64,000 nt of DNA. Origin: Chaetorhynchus papuensis. Its lineage: Eukaryota; Chordata; Aves; Passeriformes; Rhipiduridae. The DNA lies in assembly GCA_013396525.1 (NCBI GenBank), contig VWYX01000919.1, positions 162,720-226,719 on the forward strand. Direction: 5' to 3'. The stretch's first letter is position 1; the number at the start of each line of letters is the position of its first letter. The notes below the pieces were generated by a model that did no database searches, was not told where the DNA came from, and saw only the letters and a program-made list of their open reading frames with translations. The position numbers and the translations under genes are program-made. Positions 1-13,545 of the stretch are shown here, in pieces.

Positions 1-3000
1 AAGCTTCAGCAAATGGATAACATATCTACAGCCTCTCCCTTTTCCCTGTCTCTGGGAGGCAGGTGCAGCCTCAAGAAAGGTTCACACAATGGATTCAGAT
101 GTGACAGATTTGTAAATTCTCAGGCAGCTATCCGGAAAAGCTTACTGCTGCCAAAAATGTGCTCTTTGGAACATCACTGAATGTCTTCTGTGTTTACAGT
201 AATGGTTTCACTTCGTTCAGTTCCTCAAGAGAAAGGATCAGAAGGACATCAAAGAAAAATTAAATCTTAGGGTGTTTAAATGAAAGTGTCGGCACCAGTG
301 CTCTCTCTCCAGCTGGTTAGCAGGGAGAGACACCTGCAAGTGCTCTCCCAGAGCAACCCGTTATTATTTCAATGGGAACCCATTCTCAAATCCCCCCAAA
401 TCTCCATTTCCTAGATAACATAGTATAATAAAGTATAACCACAATAAATACAGCTCTGCCTTGAATGGGAGAGACGTTTTAAAAAATGACTTTTGGAAGG
501 TTAGTTTTCCTGTACTATATAAAAATATGAATTTAATCCATGGTTACTTTATTTTTTGTTGACTTGCTGGAAACTTTTTTTCAGCTTGTCTTGTTTCTCA
601 AACCAGCAAAAATGAAAAAATCCCCTGAAGTGGCATTTTTAATGCTGAACATTAAAGGCAAATGTTCCTTTCGGCCAAACCCACAAAAGTTCCTTCAACT
701 CTGCTCTTCACTTGTAATTAAGAGTCAGACAGTCTATTATTCAGTTATTCTTTTTCATGATTAAGTCTACAATGTAATGAAAAATAAGAAACAGCAATGC
801 TAACCAAAAGAGTAAAATCCATCACAAACCTTCATTCATAGATGTCATTCCAGTAAAGCCCTTTGGCATGACTGTAGCACAGCAGCAACCCCCCTTTTAT
901 GCCCTGCTTTTCCAACAAACCTGTTAAACTTCAGGCAAATTTACTAATGAGAAAGGCTGTATGTTTTCTTGCTCTTTGCTTGTGAATATCTATGAAACAG
1001 AGAATTAAATTATCAAAGATGTTTTAAATTGCACCTTATCACTGAAAGATAGTGACAATCAACTCAAGACAGCAGAATATTTTGAGTTTCCCCCAAAACC
1101 TTCTTTCTCCAAAAAAGGATATCAAGTAGAGTCCTAAAGTGTCAGCTTAACTTTAAGCCTATGAATGATGCCATAAGCAAGCAGAACAATCACCATTTCC
1201 AGCACAAGTCCTGACAGCTGTCTCCTGAGCAGCAGAGAGCTCACAGGGGTGATGGTGTTCAGTAGACAGTCAGGAGGTTTGGAGTTTGCCATTTATAACT
1301 CGCTGCATCTAAAACACTCCCACAGCAGAGCACCGTGGTGTGAAACAAGCAGAGTCCCGAATTAATGCCTTATTAAGGATTTCCTTTGTATTTGTCAAAC
1401 TCTCCTTATCCACCAGAGGAAGGTGAGGCTCCCCACAGGACCAGCAGCGAGCAGCTCTGTGCAGCACCATCCCTCGCGGTGCTCCTGCCTCCAGTTAAAC
1501 AACAGCATGACAGCAGTGACACAGAACAGCTGCCCCTGGACGTTTACTTACTTCCACGGGCCTGGGAGAGTCTCCCATTGGCAACTCCCTGCTCAATGTC
1601 ACATCTACCTTTCAAGCCACTCAGGGCTTTTAAAATCTCCAGAGCAGCAGCAGCATACAATGGGGAAATAGTAAACGTCCTACTCCCGGATTACTCTTGC
1701 AGTTTTTAGGGTATTTTTTGCCATTTTGGAGGACTAAAATAGATCAGAAGGCCTCTTTTCCCATCCCTCCCCCTCCCCCACCAATTACTGACAAAGTCTT
1801 TCCAAAGTTGTGAATGTTTCATAGGGCTCTGTATACACAGAGGCTTATATAGCTACAGCTTAAATACCTGAAAGTATAGCCTGTGACTATACTGACTGCA
1901 GGCCCAAGAAGTCAGTTGCATATAAAAACATTTCAGTTGCTAAATCAGATTCCAGGTGAGGTTTTAAGAGCTTCAAGGATTTGTGCTCAGATACCTGCCT
2001 CCTTTATTTTCCAGCTATTTTGCTTGTTACCACTTTGCCATGCACACTCCAGGTGAACCAAACAGCCCTTGTACTAACACAGATACCTTTCTGCAGGAGG
2101 AAGGGACCAAGATGACCTGACCCATGTCTGCTGTGAAGGAAGCTTGTTGCACCTCTCCCAGCACATCTGCCTGTCTGCAGGAGGAGCTCAGCCCTGGGAG
2201 CATGCCTGTGGCATTAACATGCCAGGGGTGCCAAGCCCTGGCAGACAGATGGGCTGGCAGCTGTGCTGCGTGCACGCCTGGCTTAGCCTGAGTTCCTGGC
2301 TGACAACTATCATCATGGCTCGTTTACAGGGGCCCACCCCAGTCCCAGTCCTTCTCTTCCCTTCCTTTTGGATCTTTGCATATTGCCCCTCTTGAGGGCA
2401 ACCAGGGAGCACCACAGCTGGCCTCACCAGCAAGGTCAGCAATGCTGAACCTTGTTTCCATCCAGAAGAGCTCCTCTGTCCATACACAAACCTTCACTGA
2501 CCTGAGCTATGCATCTGTGTTTTCTTGCTTTGCTTGTGGCACAGCACTATGATAATATTGCCAAAACAGCAAAAGCTTGTATTATCTACTGTGACCGTTT
2601 GGAAATGGGACATTTCTGGCAATCCAGCAGAACACTCTGGGAAAAAGCCTCCCACATCTCCTGGTTGTCTCTAAGGGTGCAGGCACAGACCATATGTACA
2701 CATCATGGTTTCCTGTGCAGGAATCACTTGTGCCCCATCACAAGATAAATCAATTCCCTGTGACTGAGTGGAAAATCCTGGAGACACAATAGAAAGGTAA
2801 AATCAGTAATTTCCAAATACGCACATACCCCTCCCACACTGTTTTTTATTTGTTCTGCATGCTCAAACTTCTGAAGTCTCACTCTAGAAATTGAAACTGG
2901 TTCAGATGTTTTTATGAAGTTAAAAAAAATGTTTTTATAGAGAGGAGTTTCACAAAGGTCACAAGGATATCCCGTTCATGGATCAAAGCATCCCTTGGCA

Positions 3001-6000
3001 AGTATTTGACAGTGAGTAAATAATTTCTGAGCAGAAGCCTGACTGCTAATTTCAGCTAAATGAATAGATTCTTGCAGGATCTAGTCCTCCTGATTTCCCA
3101 CTGTGAAAACAGAGACTCGATGGAATCCAGGCAGCAATAAAGCTGTTTGTCTGGGACTTACCCAGGTAACACTAAACAAGTACCTCTCACAGGTGAAGCA
3201 AAACACAGGTAACAGGGCTGTTATCAGCAGAGAAGTGCATCATTTGTAGTTACACTGGCATTCATCATAAGGAGCTGAACAACAGCTTACAACCATGATC
3301 ACATAGTTACACTGGGAAAGAGAATGAGTGGACAGTATTTATACACAGGACCGAGAAAGCACTGCAGCTCCACAAATAAACATATCAAGTGGATATTCTG
3401 AAGGGAATTAAATAGATGAAATAGCTTCATTCCTAAGAACTGCTATTAAGTTTTATAAGAAGAGCAGCAAGAACTCTTTCTCTTAGTTAAAACCTCTCAT
3501 AATCTTGCAGGACATTTTGCCCAGGCCTGCACACATACTGAAAAGAATTTTCTGCAGTCTTTTTATGGCTACAAGCAAGCCAACACCAAACCTCAGTGCT
3601 GAAGAGTCAACAAAATGACAACAACGATGAGAACTGCATTTTGACACTTGAGCCTCCCTCCAATTCTGTGCAGAAAAAAATTCCAAAGCTGAGATTTCCA
3701 AAAGGAGTAGGGCTCAAAGAGCAAAGAGTCATTTGCTTCCAAGTCTGCTATCACAGTTTTGAAGGGAGGCAGTGTGGGTTCCTGTCAGCTGAACAGAGAG
3801 CAGCTCCCTCATGCAGCACTGCCTGAGGAGTGGGTACAGGGACAATACTTAACACATCTGCTCCTGCCTTCTCTCACCACCTGTCTTGGAGCAATTTGCT
3901 TAAGCCCCAGTAACCCATCCATGGAGCTGACACAGCAATATCTATCTCCCAGTGCTATCACAAGAAATTATTTGTTGCTGTCAGTATGCTGATTGACTCT
4001 GTGGTGATAGACACCAGGTAAGATTCAGAAACAGGTCTGTAGAGAGGGAGAAAATACAACTCTGGGTGGGCAAACATATAATGTTTACTACTTACGTAAA
4101 TCCAACTCTGTCTAACACAGAACTTCTTAATAAAGATAACTGAATTAGGGTTTCTGAATGAATTGAACTATAACACAAGGTCTCTGTGGCTTGTCCTGAC
4201 AGAATTCCAACCAAGGACTATGCTTTCCATGGCAGTATCCCCACCAACGCTTGTGAGATAACTGAGAGGATATTTTGCACTGGACATTTATTCCCTCCTT
4301 AAGACCAGTGATGAGGTTAAAAGGGAACCATTCAAGTGGACAGAAGGACTGCACTTCAGCAAGCAAACTTGATGTGAAGATTAACCAAGGTCAAGAGTTC
4401 CTTCCCCACTAGCAAAGACCCTCACAAACCACATGTGAGAATCCTGTTGCTGATACTTAAGGAGGAAGGATTTCTGGTATAAATCAATAAAATTTTAATA
4501 TTATCAGCAAATGTTAGAAGTGAGACTCATAGGAAGTTTCTGTATCTGACAAAGCCTTGATCTGAGCTTCCACAGGGCCACTGGCCTTAAACACCAGCAC
4601 ATCCCTGCTGTTCCATTCCCAAATGGTAGGATTCAGTGTGGTGTCTTGCTGAAGTCAAATGACACCACAATAACCTGCAAGCTGGCTCTTCAACACCAGA
4701 AAAAAATAATGTTGCCCCACTTAAAACCTTAATCAAGGCTTGAAACTGGCCTGGTGATGTGCATTTACTCTAAGTTCCAAGGGAGGCACAATTTAAGAGC
4801 ATTACAAGTCATTCATCTCAGTGAACCAAAAAAAAAAGAAAATAGAAAAAGAGTGCCTGGGGGCAAGCACTTCTGAGCTCAGACGCAGCAGGTTTCAGTT
4901 ATGATTGGTTACTGGTACACTTTTTTATCATCCCACACCACTTTTTAGCTCAGTTAAGGACAGCTAACAACTTCTGGCAAGACACAGTTGACAAATATCA
5001 CAAAATTTTCTGCAGTACAAAATTTGGCGCTATTATTTCACACCTATTTTCCTTACTGCTTTTCTTGCCTCAATTCTAGCTCCTTTCATGGCTTCAGATT
5101 CACTCTCTTGGAAGCCAGTCCGGTCAGTAGTTCTAATGTCACTCATTTCCCAAAAATGACAGCCGAGCAGAACAAAATCTCTTTCTTAACATTTCCAGTG
5201 GTGGAGACTGTGAGGAACACAAGGCTTGCAGGAAAGAAATGCACTGGTACAGAGAGGGATAACCAAGGTGATTCCAGCCAGAAAGTCCCGAAGAGCAGCT
5301 GAGCACTGTTATCTCCCACAGAAATCACACTCAAAGAACAAGCCCGCTCCAGACCTAATGGGTAGCTTGACTCAATCCTAACTGGAACAGATCAAGGACA
5401 ATGGGAACATTCTGTGGCAACCAGAAGGATCTGTATCTTGCACTCTTTTTTTCTTTTTCCATAGTACCACACTGCATAAGGACAGAAACGTGGATATTTT
5501 GGCACAATTCCTCTCAACGACATAAACGGCCATCAAAACCACAAGAGAACATGCTGGGGACTTCACTGGGATGTGGGATCCCCATATTCAAGATTTCTCT
5601 TGCCATATTCCAAAGACCTGGGCTGAAAACCTGCTTTATCCCAGACATAGCAGGCATTTGTTTTCCCATGTCCCAAGTGCAAGCAATCTTTCTTCTCCCA
5701 ATGTTTCCTCCTCCATCTCCTGGTCCCAGAGATGCTCCAGTAAAGTGATGCATTTCGATTACATTTTTTTCAGCCCCAAATAGTCTGACAATCTCTAATC
5801 TTAGCATTTATCTCCTCTCCTTATTCCCTGTGGTCACATCACTTTGAATTGTGCTGTGTGAAAAGTTATTGTCTTGGATACAAAAGCACAGACGGAATAT
5901 TTATAATACTTAGGAGACTAGCAAATTTCTGTGTTGCTGGTCATGGAGAATCACTAGATAAAATCCACATGTACAAGAAAAACTGGGGCAAAAATCTTAG

Positions 6001-9000
6001 TTTTAAAGTTAGGAAGAGCCTTTTACCATGTTTATTAAAATTAACTAGCAGTAACCTTTGGATCAGTGAATTCCTGACAAGTGTACTCCTTGCATAAGGG
6101 ACAGTGCCTGACACAGACCCACCAGGTATTTAGTACAATTTATACTTTTATTCAGGAGAGAAAAATCACATTGTGCTTAAAAAGCTGATGAACACACACA
6201 CACACCCCCCCATGCTTTCAAAAATATTTTTAAGATGATATTATCTTGCATCAAAACTAAATTTCAAATTTCATGTGTATGTGGCCATTTCTAAGATATT
6301 GATATAACTGAGAAGAAACAATGAAACCACCAACAGATAAATATTAGTAGAGAAATAATATTACATTTGGCAAACAGAGAAGCATAACAAACAGTTACAT
6401 TTACTGCAGAAGTGTTTGAATACAGGTTTCCCACACAGCAAAATCTGAAAACACCTTGCATTCCAAATGCAGCTGTTCTGCTATTAAGTAGGAAATAGAC
6501 TTTTTAAACTAAAATCCTGTTAGACATGTAGGGAAACTTCTGGCAAGACAGATTGTTTTCCATCATTAGATGAAATTTTGAAAGCTGTTTCCAGCAGAAC
6601 ATTTCACTGCAAATATTTTGGACACTTTCATGTGACTTGAAAGTCAACTGAGATCCATGCTTGCATCTCTTATGGTTACAAGATAAATAGCAGATTTCTG
6701 AAGATAAAAATAGCTCTCCTTCCCAAGGCCAAACCTGGTTTTCAGAGGGAAAAAAGCTAAAATACTTCACAGGATTAGATGCATCTATTTCTTTTCTCTA
6801 AATAAGTCCTTCATGTAAGTTACAGTTCCACATTGGCTTAATTTAACGTCCAAGATACCATTTAAATTAAAATTCAACTGAAGCAGCTCAGTCTTTCTCC
6901 TTAGAAGAGAATACCCACATCCAGGGCAATACCAAATAGCTGGAAAACATACAAACTTCTCAAGGTTTTCCAAGCAACCCATCAAAACAGATAATACAAC
7001 ACACTGAGAATAATTCACAGGTGGTTTGCTGGATTCAGCTGTACTGGGCATTCCCAAATTGCACAGGGAGACTCAGCTGTGTTGAGGTTAGACCTAAAGG
7101 GTTCACAGGAAATAGGAGATGCTTCAGGTGCCTCCAGCCAGCAGCTGTGCCCAGGAGAGCAGAGTGGGACACTTCACCCAGGACTTCGCTGAGATGAGGA
7201 AGGTGACAAAGAACAGAAACTGGAGACAATGTCCTCTCTGATACTGGGGGATAAAATCACCAGGGTAGATGCCACATATCCCATCCTGCACGATCTCAAA
7301 TGAAAGTACTTGGGCCAGTTTTCTAACAAGACCAAAAATCTGGGTCTTTCTTCAACACAAGAACTACTTCATGCAGAAAAAGAAGCAGGGAAAGACTTTA
7401 CAGTTCTCTCTGAAGATCAGACCAAGGAGTGCATCACAGCCCAAACCATCCATCTTTGAAGAACACCACAAGTTTATTCCAATTTGTATAGATATTATGA
7501 GGGCCACACGCTGCCAAATCAGTGCTGCAGAGGAGCCCTGTTCCTGGGCTACATGAGTCAGGCTGCCGAGAACGGCACACCAAACCCACACACTTCTGGC
7601 CGTGGAATCTGTCTCCTCAGATGGGAAGAGATGTTTCTATGGTGCCACATTCTTCTGGCACGCTACTCAAGAACTTAACAACAACACAAGGAGTGGGATA
7701 TTTCTCTGTGGTTTACAAAACAAGGAGGGAAAAACCCCAATCCCAAAGAAATCGATGACTAATATGATATATTCAAAAAAGAAAATCACACAAAAATCTC
7801 TGTATCTGTGACAAGGTTTATACATAAAAAAATAGTAAACAAGAGCTGCAGCATTCAAAGTAGGTCACAGACTGTGGAAAGTCAGCTTTAGTTCTCAATA
7901 TCCTGATGGAAATTAAACATTTCTAGCCATATAGAAGCATTATTGACCATCTGCAGCTAACACTGTCTTTTTCTAACAGCTTTGTTCAAACTAAAAACTG
8001 TATGATGTCCAATATTCATCTTTATAACCACTAAGGATTATGAAAGGCTTTTAATTCTGAGACTACTTGGGATCCAAGACTCTTGAAGGAGCTGGGATGG
8101 AAACATCAGAGCCCTTCCTGCCTCCTCTTCCTCCTCCATGTGTGCTTTCCCTGACACCAGAGCTAATCATCACTGGAAAGCAGATTTTAAAGGAATTGCT
8201 CACACACTGGGGATCATAACACCAGGTGTGGCCATGGGGGACCCACTGGGAATTCAGTTCAATCTGATATTTATGGCAGGGTTTCTGCTTATGCTAAATT
8301 ACAATTCAGAGAGTAGAATTGCAGTCACAAATCTGGGAGCTTCTCGGGAAGACAATGATGGCACCATTCCCGTTTGGTGCTAGACATGACTTCAGTATTC
8401 AGAATTGAAAATGTGTCTAATGAAACAAACAAAACACTCACTCAAAACCCACCACAAACATACACATGTGAGTCACTACATCCTAATGCACTAAAAAAAA
8501 AATCCCAAACATCAACCATAACCATCTAAATACCCAAAACCCAACATAACAACCCACGAAAAGAGAAAGAATGTTGATTAAAGTGCGTGCTATTAATTAC
8601 CCAGAGTGGAACATGATATAAAAAGATTCATCTCAACCTACTAGGTAACATTACTCATGCCTGCATGACTGTAACAAAAAGCTATTTGTAGATATGAAAG
8701 ATTTACCTGGAAATCAGCATGATAGTTTCCATAATTCATAGGTATCTTATTGGATTTGGGATGTGAGGGAGCTTGGAGGGCAAGAAAAAAAAGACAAAAG
8801 AGATCGTATTACTTTGCAGCTCCAGCTGGATGGTAACAGACTTTATCAAACAGTAATAGAGAAAAGGAGTCTTACATGCACCTTGCAGTATTTATGAACA
8901 GCTGGGCCCAAATAAACTTCTTCATGCAAACAGACACTTGAACATGTAAATCAGCACTTACCCAAACAGATCTCCATATGTACAAATATTTTCCCATGAA

Positions 9001-10059
9001 AACTGCTCCTTTCTTAAGCCAAATCTGCTCCCATTTAAACCTATGGCAGAATTTCTTTTGACTTCAGAGGAAGCAAGAATAGAAACCCAACCTCTACAAA
9101 AACATTCTCAAGTTTGTTTGGGGTTTGTGTTTGTTTTGTTTTTGCTGTTTTCTTTCAAACAAACCTACATAGTCCATCAACTTGAAGATCATTCAGCAAT
9201 TGGAATAGATTTATGGAAATTTATTTCTACAAACTTTTCTCAACACAAGGTCAGCACAGCTTTCACAAGTGCTTATTTCCTGTAGCCTGCACTCATACTT
9301 GCATTGCTGATGCACCCAAAAGCCCCAGAAGGTTTGTCTACAGATTCAGAAAACTGAGACCCCTTTGCATTTGGGATTACTTCACATTTTCATTCCAGAG
9401 AATACACTGTTATATTTTTACCACTAAAAACCATCAGGTATTCTACTTCTATAAGGAGTTTGACGGAATTCTGGTGTGTCAAACACACCAAAGCCCAAGA
9501 AGATGAAACCTGTCCATTAATCACAGCTACCTTTGCTTAAGCTCTGCAAGCCAATACGAATTTGTTTATTCATTTCTTTTCTTACAACCCTTCTTTATTT
9601 TTCCAATCTACAAACATAGTTTTATCGGTGCCTAAAAAGTACCCAGGAAAAGTGATCCATAAAACACAACAATGCAGTAGGTTTCCCATGGCTACCCAAG
9701 CTATTAAATGTTAGTTCAGGTCTGTAGTCAGTGAAATCATAGCACCATTATCATTGCCTTTTGGGAGCAATAATTCTGGGTGGTCTGTAACACTACAGCT
9801 CCCAGCCCCTGAGATAGTATGACCATGTTGTCAAGTAGAGCCTGTCTAGGAGTGTAACTAGGCTGAGGCTTTTTGACCTCACAGATAAATAGGTTTTGTT
9901 GAAAGCTGTTCTATTATTTTTCAGATTAGGTTGGACTTGCATTTGGTTCATTCTCTGCCATGGGAGTGGGAGAAAGCGAGGCCTTGAGATATCCAGTGCA
10001 TGTTTATCCAGCTGCGGTAGCTTGATTCTCAAAGTATAACTGTCAACATCTCCGCTCCC
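1..10059. other. AT-rich region without a recognised gene
   Basis: All open frames are short, lack domains and mostly overlap frames on the other strand. There is a short GC-richer segment at about 2.0-2.5 kb with no coding signature I trust. It could be intergenic or a long intron. Confidence 0.4.
6192..6211. repeat. CA microsatellite followed by C run
   Basis: About seven CA units running into seven C. Short, potentially polymorphic. Confidence 0.85.
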
Positions 10060-10189
10060 TCATGCAAATCGAAATTTGTAAACAATCCCAATAATTCCTC
10101 CTCCCTGTTGTTCATTGTAGTTTTGCATTCCTGACTGAGCAGCCACAGTACTCGAAGCAAGGAGAGCAGCACGAGTCAATCCAGGCTGA
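10060..10189 (-). other. Terminal-exon-like segment, unidentified
   Basis: On the minus strand, a strong acceptor (ACATTTTTTTTCCACCGCAG) precedes an open frame reading QPGLTRAALLASSTVAAQSG, then MQNYNEQQGGG and IIGIVYKFRFA before TGA at 10060. The acceptor quality and amino-acid composition resemble a real last exon, but I recognise no protein and no linked upstream exon. Confidence 0.2.
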
Positions 10190-13174
10190 CTGCGGTGGAA
10201 AAAAAATGTACCAAAACCATGGGCTCCCAGAACAGACTGTTCAATGCTAATTTTAAATCTTGAAAAACAGTGCCAGTCTGACATCAGTGTGGTATTTTTT
10301 TGTATTTTCTAAATAATCAAGAGAAACTGTGTTGTTTTTTGGGGTTTTTTTTTAACATTTGATTCAGCTTCCATTCCCTTGTGTAAATAGCCGTAGAACA
10401 TTCATCAATTTTTTTAACTATGTAAACAGAATTGCACTTTGCGGGCATTTTCCTACCACCATAATTCATAAAATCATATTTCTTTATCTAATTTACCCAG
10501 TTTGTTTTTCCCAGCTATACTATGCTGGAGCAGAGGATCAGTAAGTCTACTTAAAAGTATATCCCTTCAGATCTCTGTATGGTGAGCAAGCTGAATGTTA
10601 CCATTTTCCCTTTCATTAAAAACTTGGAGGGTATGATACACCATCACTGAAGACAATTCATTCCAGCCCCAGTAACAAGCTCTTTCTAGCATTTATTTAG
10701 TTTCAGCAAAGACCTGATATTGCAAGTATTTATACACGGGCTTAATGGGGAATAGCTTTAAAGCCCAATGATCCCCCAAGACTAGTCTTGCACATAAACA
10801 TTTGTAGCACAAGGGATTAATAGCCTCAAAATTATAGAGAGAGTTCTCTTTTAATGTAACTTTTTAAAGATCTTGTTAAGATGTTAAGACAAATAGTTCT
10901 TTGAGCAGCAAAATAAAATACTATTTCTCATAGATTTTATGTCCCAAGATTGAAATCCTCAGAGGATTCTCTAATGAATATAGTTTTTCTCTCAGTAAAA
11001 GTTAAAGGTCTTTCCTCTTTCTCCCCAGCTATTTTCACATCACTTTTAAGAACAACCAAATTTGGTTAGAAGTTGGCCCAAAATTCAGAAGTTATAAGGG
11101 GACTGATAAAGCAATGTCAAAAATCCTGTCTCTAGCACAATTTCCTTAGGAAAAACCTAATTAATGCCATGGAAAAAAAACCAACAAAACACCTATGTTC
11201 GACCTTATCAAACCCACAGTTGTAAAAGAGGTGTCTAGTCTGTGTAAATGGAATCAGCAGGTGAAAACCTGAAATTTAGATCCCTATCCTCATTTCCTTC
11301 ACTATTTTTTTCTCTCTTCTGACATGTGATGATGAGGCAGTTTCATTAATTTAACTCCTTCCTCTCTCCCATTATCATATCCTAGAGATTTGCACATTTT
11401 TTTTTCTGGAGAAAACACACATTTTGATGGGTCCATCTGCAAAGTAGTCTCCATAGCTGCCTCTAGAGCTCTCGAGGTCCTGAACCCTCAGATGGTTTCC
11501 CATAGCTCATTCCATCACAGACACAATGACTTCTTAAGGCCACAAGCTGTTCTGCACACTGGTATTCCCCAAATTTGCCATCTGACTAAAACTGGACAAT
11601 CTTAACAGGAAATACTATGTTCCCAAAGATGCCAGAACTGGCACAAAGGGCTACTGGGGGTCACATTTCCCCTTTTCCAGGTAAACAGCAAAGGACCTAC
11701 TGTGCACAAGACACTGAAACTTGGTGCAGTTTCTCTAGATGTGTGAAGCTGAGAAATTAGAAACAAGTCTTCTGGGAAGCAGAGGCAGAGGCCTCCTTCT
11801 TCTGGACCCAATGGGCTGCCCTTCAGCATTCACTGACAGTAAGGGTGGAACTTCGTATGAAGAATAATCACCTCAGCCTCCCAGGTAAAATCACTCAGGT
11901 CTGCATGACTCCACCAAGGACAGCACACATAACTGGTGCTGCCCTTGGGGCCTGATCCCATTTGCATTTGCAGAATGTGAAGCCTCATGCAGCAGCTGCT
12001 GCAGGACTCCACAGAGGAGGAAGGTTACAGCTTCTCCAGTTCCAAGTCTTCCTGAAAACAACCTGAAGCTGATCTGTTTACTCAGACATGCAGTGGGCCA
12101 TTCATTCTTCCAAACAGCATTTTAATCTCTCAGTCTTATCCTTGAACTCCTTTAATGTTGATATAAATATGAAAAGGAATTTGAATTATTTCTACTGTGT
12201 GAAGTTTTCAAATTACTATTTACTGCTGCAACTTCATACTCTGTTATCAGGCCAGATTTCCTGGCTGTATTTGTCACTATTAATCTGAAAAAAACTTGCT
12301 CTTGGCACACCACTTAAGTAATTGTTATGAGATCTCATCAGTGATGCTCACAACACTGGCTGTGGCTGTACTTTGTAAATGCAGGGTTACACTCATAGCT
12401 TTAAAAGAGGCATTTACAAAGGGCAGAGGCTTGACACACAGATCAAGCACAACACCATTTTCAGACACACTTTGGCAAGCATCAGGTTGTGTCTTTATAG
12501 TTTGTCCCTCACATCTCCTGAGCAGCAATATCTTCAAAGAATTCCATCCAGGCAGCGAGCCGTGACCTCCACTTCCCGACGCCGTGTCAGCCGCCCGTAA
12601 CCAAACTGGGCTTTTCTGAGTCATCTTCTGAAAAATGATAGATCTCTGTCAAATTAGCAGACCTCTGAAAAAATTATGTCTAGGACATTCCCACCAACAG
12701 ATGTCAATCTGGTGGTGCTTCCCTGCACAGGGAGAGCAGGCAGTGTGTCAGTGCACAGGAGGCTGCAGGCAGCAGCTCTGAATTGGACCATGCTGGTGAA
12801 ACATTTCCTGAAAATGCCTTGTTCCCCTCCTCATCCACCTTCCTGCCCTTGGGAGGGGTGGATATTGCCCAAATGCTCAGCCCCTGCCTCACCTGACTCA
12901 GAGCATGTGACTGGCCCCCAGCAGGGTTAATGAAATGAGAGGAGAACAGCAGCAGCCTCATAAATCTTCATGAGCATGAATGTGCGTCCTGGCTGCATCC
13001 CATTAGTGACTGATTTTTAAAAACAAATAAATAAAAAAAACTCAGTGACACCTGGAGATCGGCCAGTCCTCGTTTTCTGTCCCCAAAAGGCTGATTCCTT
13101 AGTCAACCAAATATTCACATATGAAAAACAAAAGAAGATCTTTTGGGAAACTCATCCCAATTTCCAAACATAAT
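10190..13174. other. AT-rich region without a recognised gene
   Basis: No exon, RNA gene or repeat recognised between the terminal-exon-like segment and the first CR1 copy. Open frames near 11.4-12.0 and 12.3-13.0 kb occur on both strands and look non-coding. Confidence 0.4.
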
Positions 13175-13545
13175 TCTTAGAATCACAGAATGGTTTGGAA
13201 AGCACCTTTAAAGGTCACTGAGTCCAACCTTCCTTCAATGAGCAGGAACATCTTCAATGAGTTCAGGCTTCTCAGAGCCCTGTCCAACCTGACCTTGAAT
13301 GGCTCCAGGGATGGGGCATCCACCCCCTCCCCAGGCAACCTGTTCTGCTGTTTTGTCACCTTCCTCATGAAAAATTTCTGCCTTGTATCTAGGCTGAAGT
13401 GACCCTATTTTAGTTTAAAACTATTACTTCTTGTCCACTCACTACAGATCCTCTAAAATGTCTGTTCCCATCTTTCTTATAAGTCCCCTTCAAGTATTGC
13501 AAGGGCACAATAAGGTCTTCCTGGAGTCTTCTTTAAGCCCACATA
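13175..13545 (-). mobile_element. CR1 LINE 3' end
   Basis: The plus strand starts with AGAATCACAGAATGGTTTGG, the reverse complement of the CR1 3' terminus. It continues with AAAGGTCACTGAGTCCAACC, TGGCTCCAGGGATGGGGCAT and CCAGGCAACCTGTTCTGCTG. The minus strand reads the decayed ORF2 end RLPGEGVDAPSLEPFKVRLD. About 370 bp, 5'-truncated, with an intact terminal motif. Confidence 0.9.
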
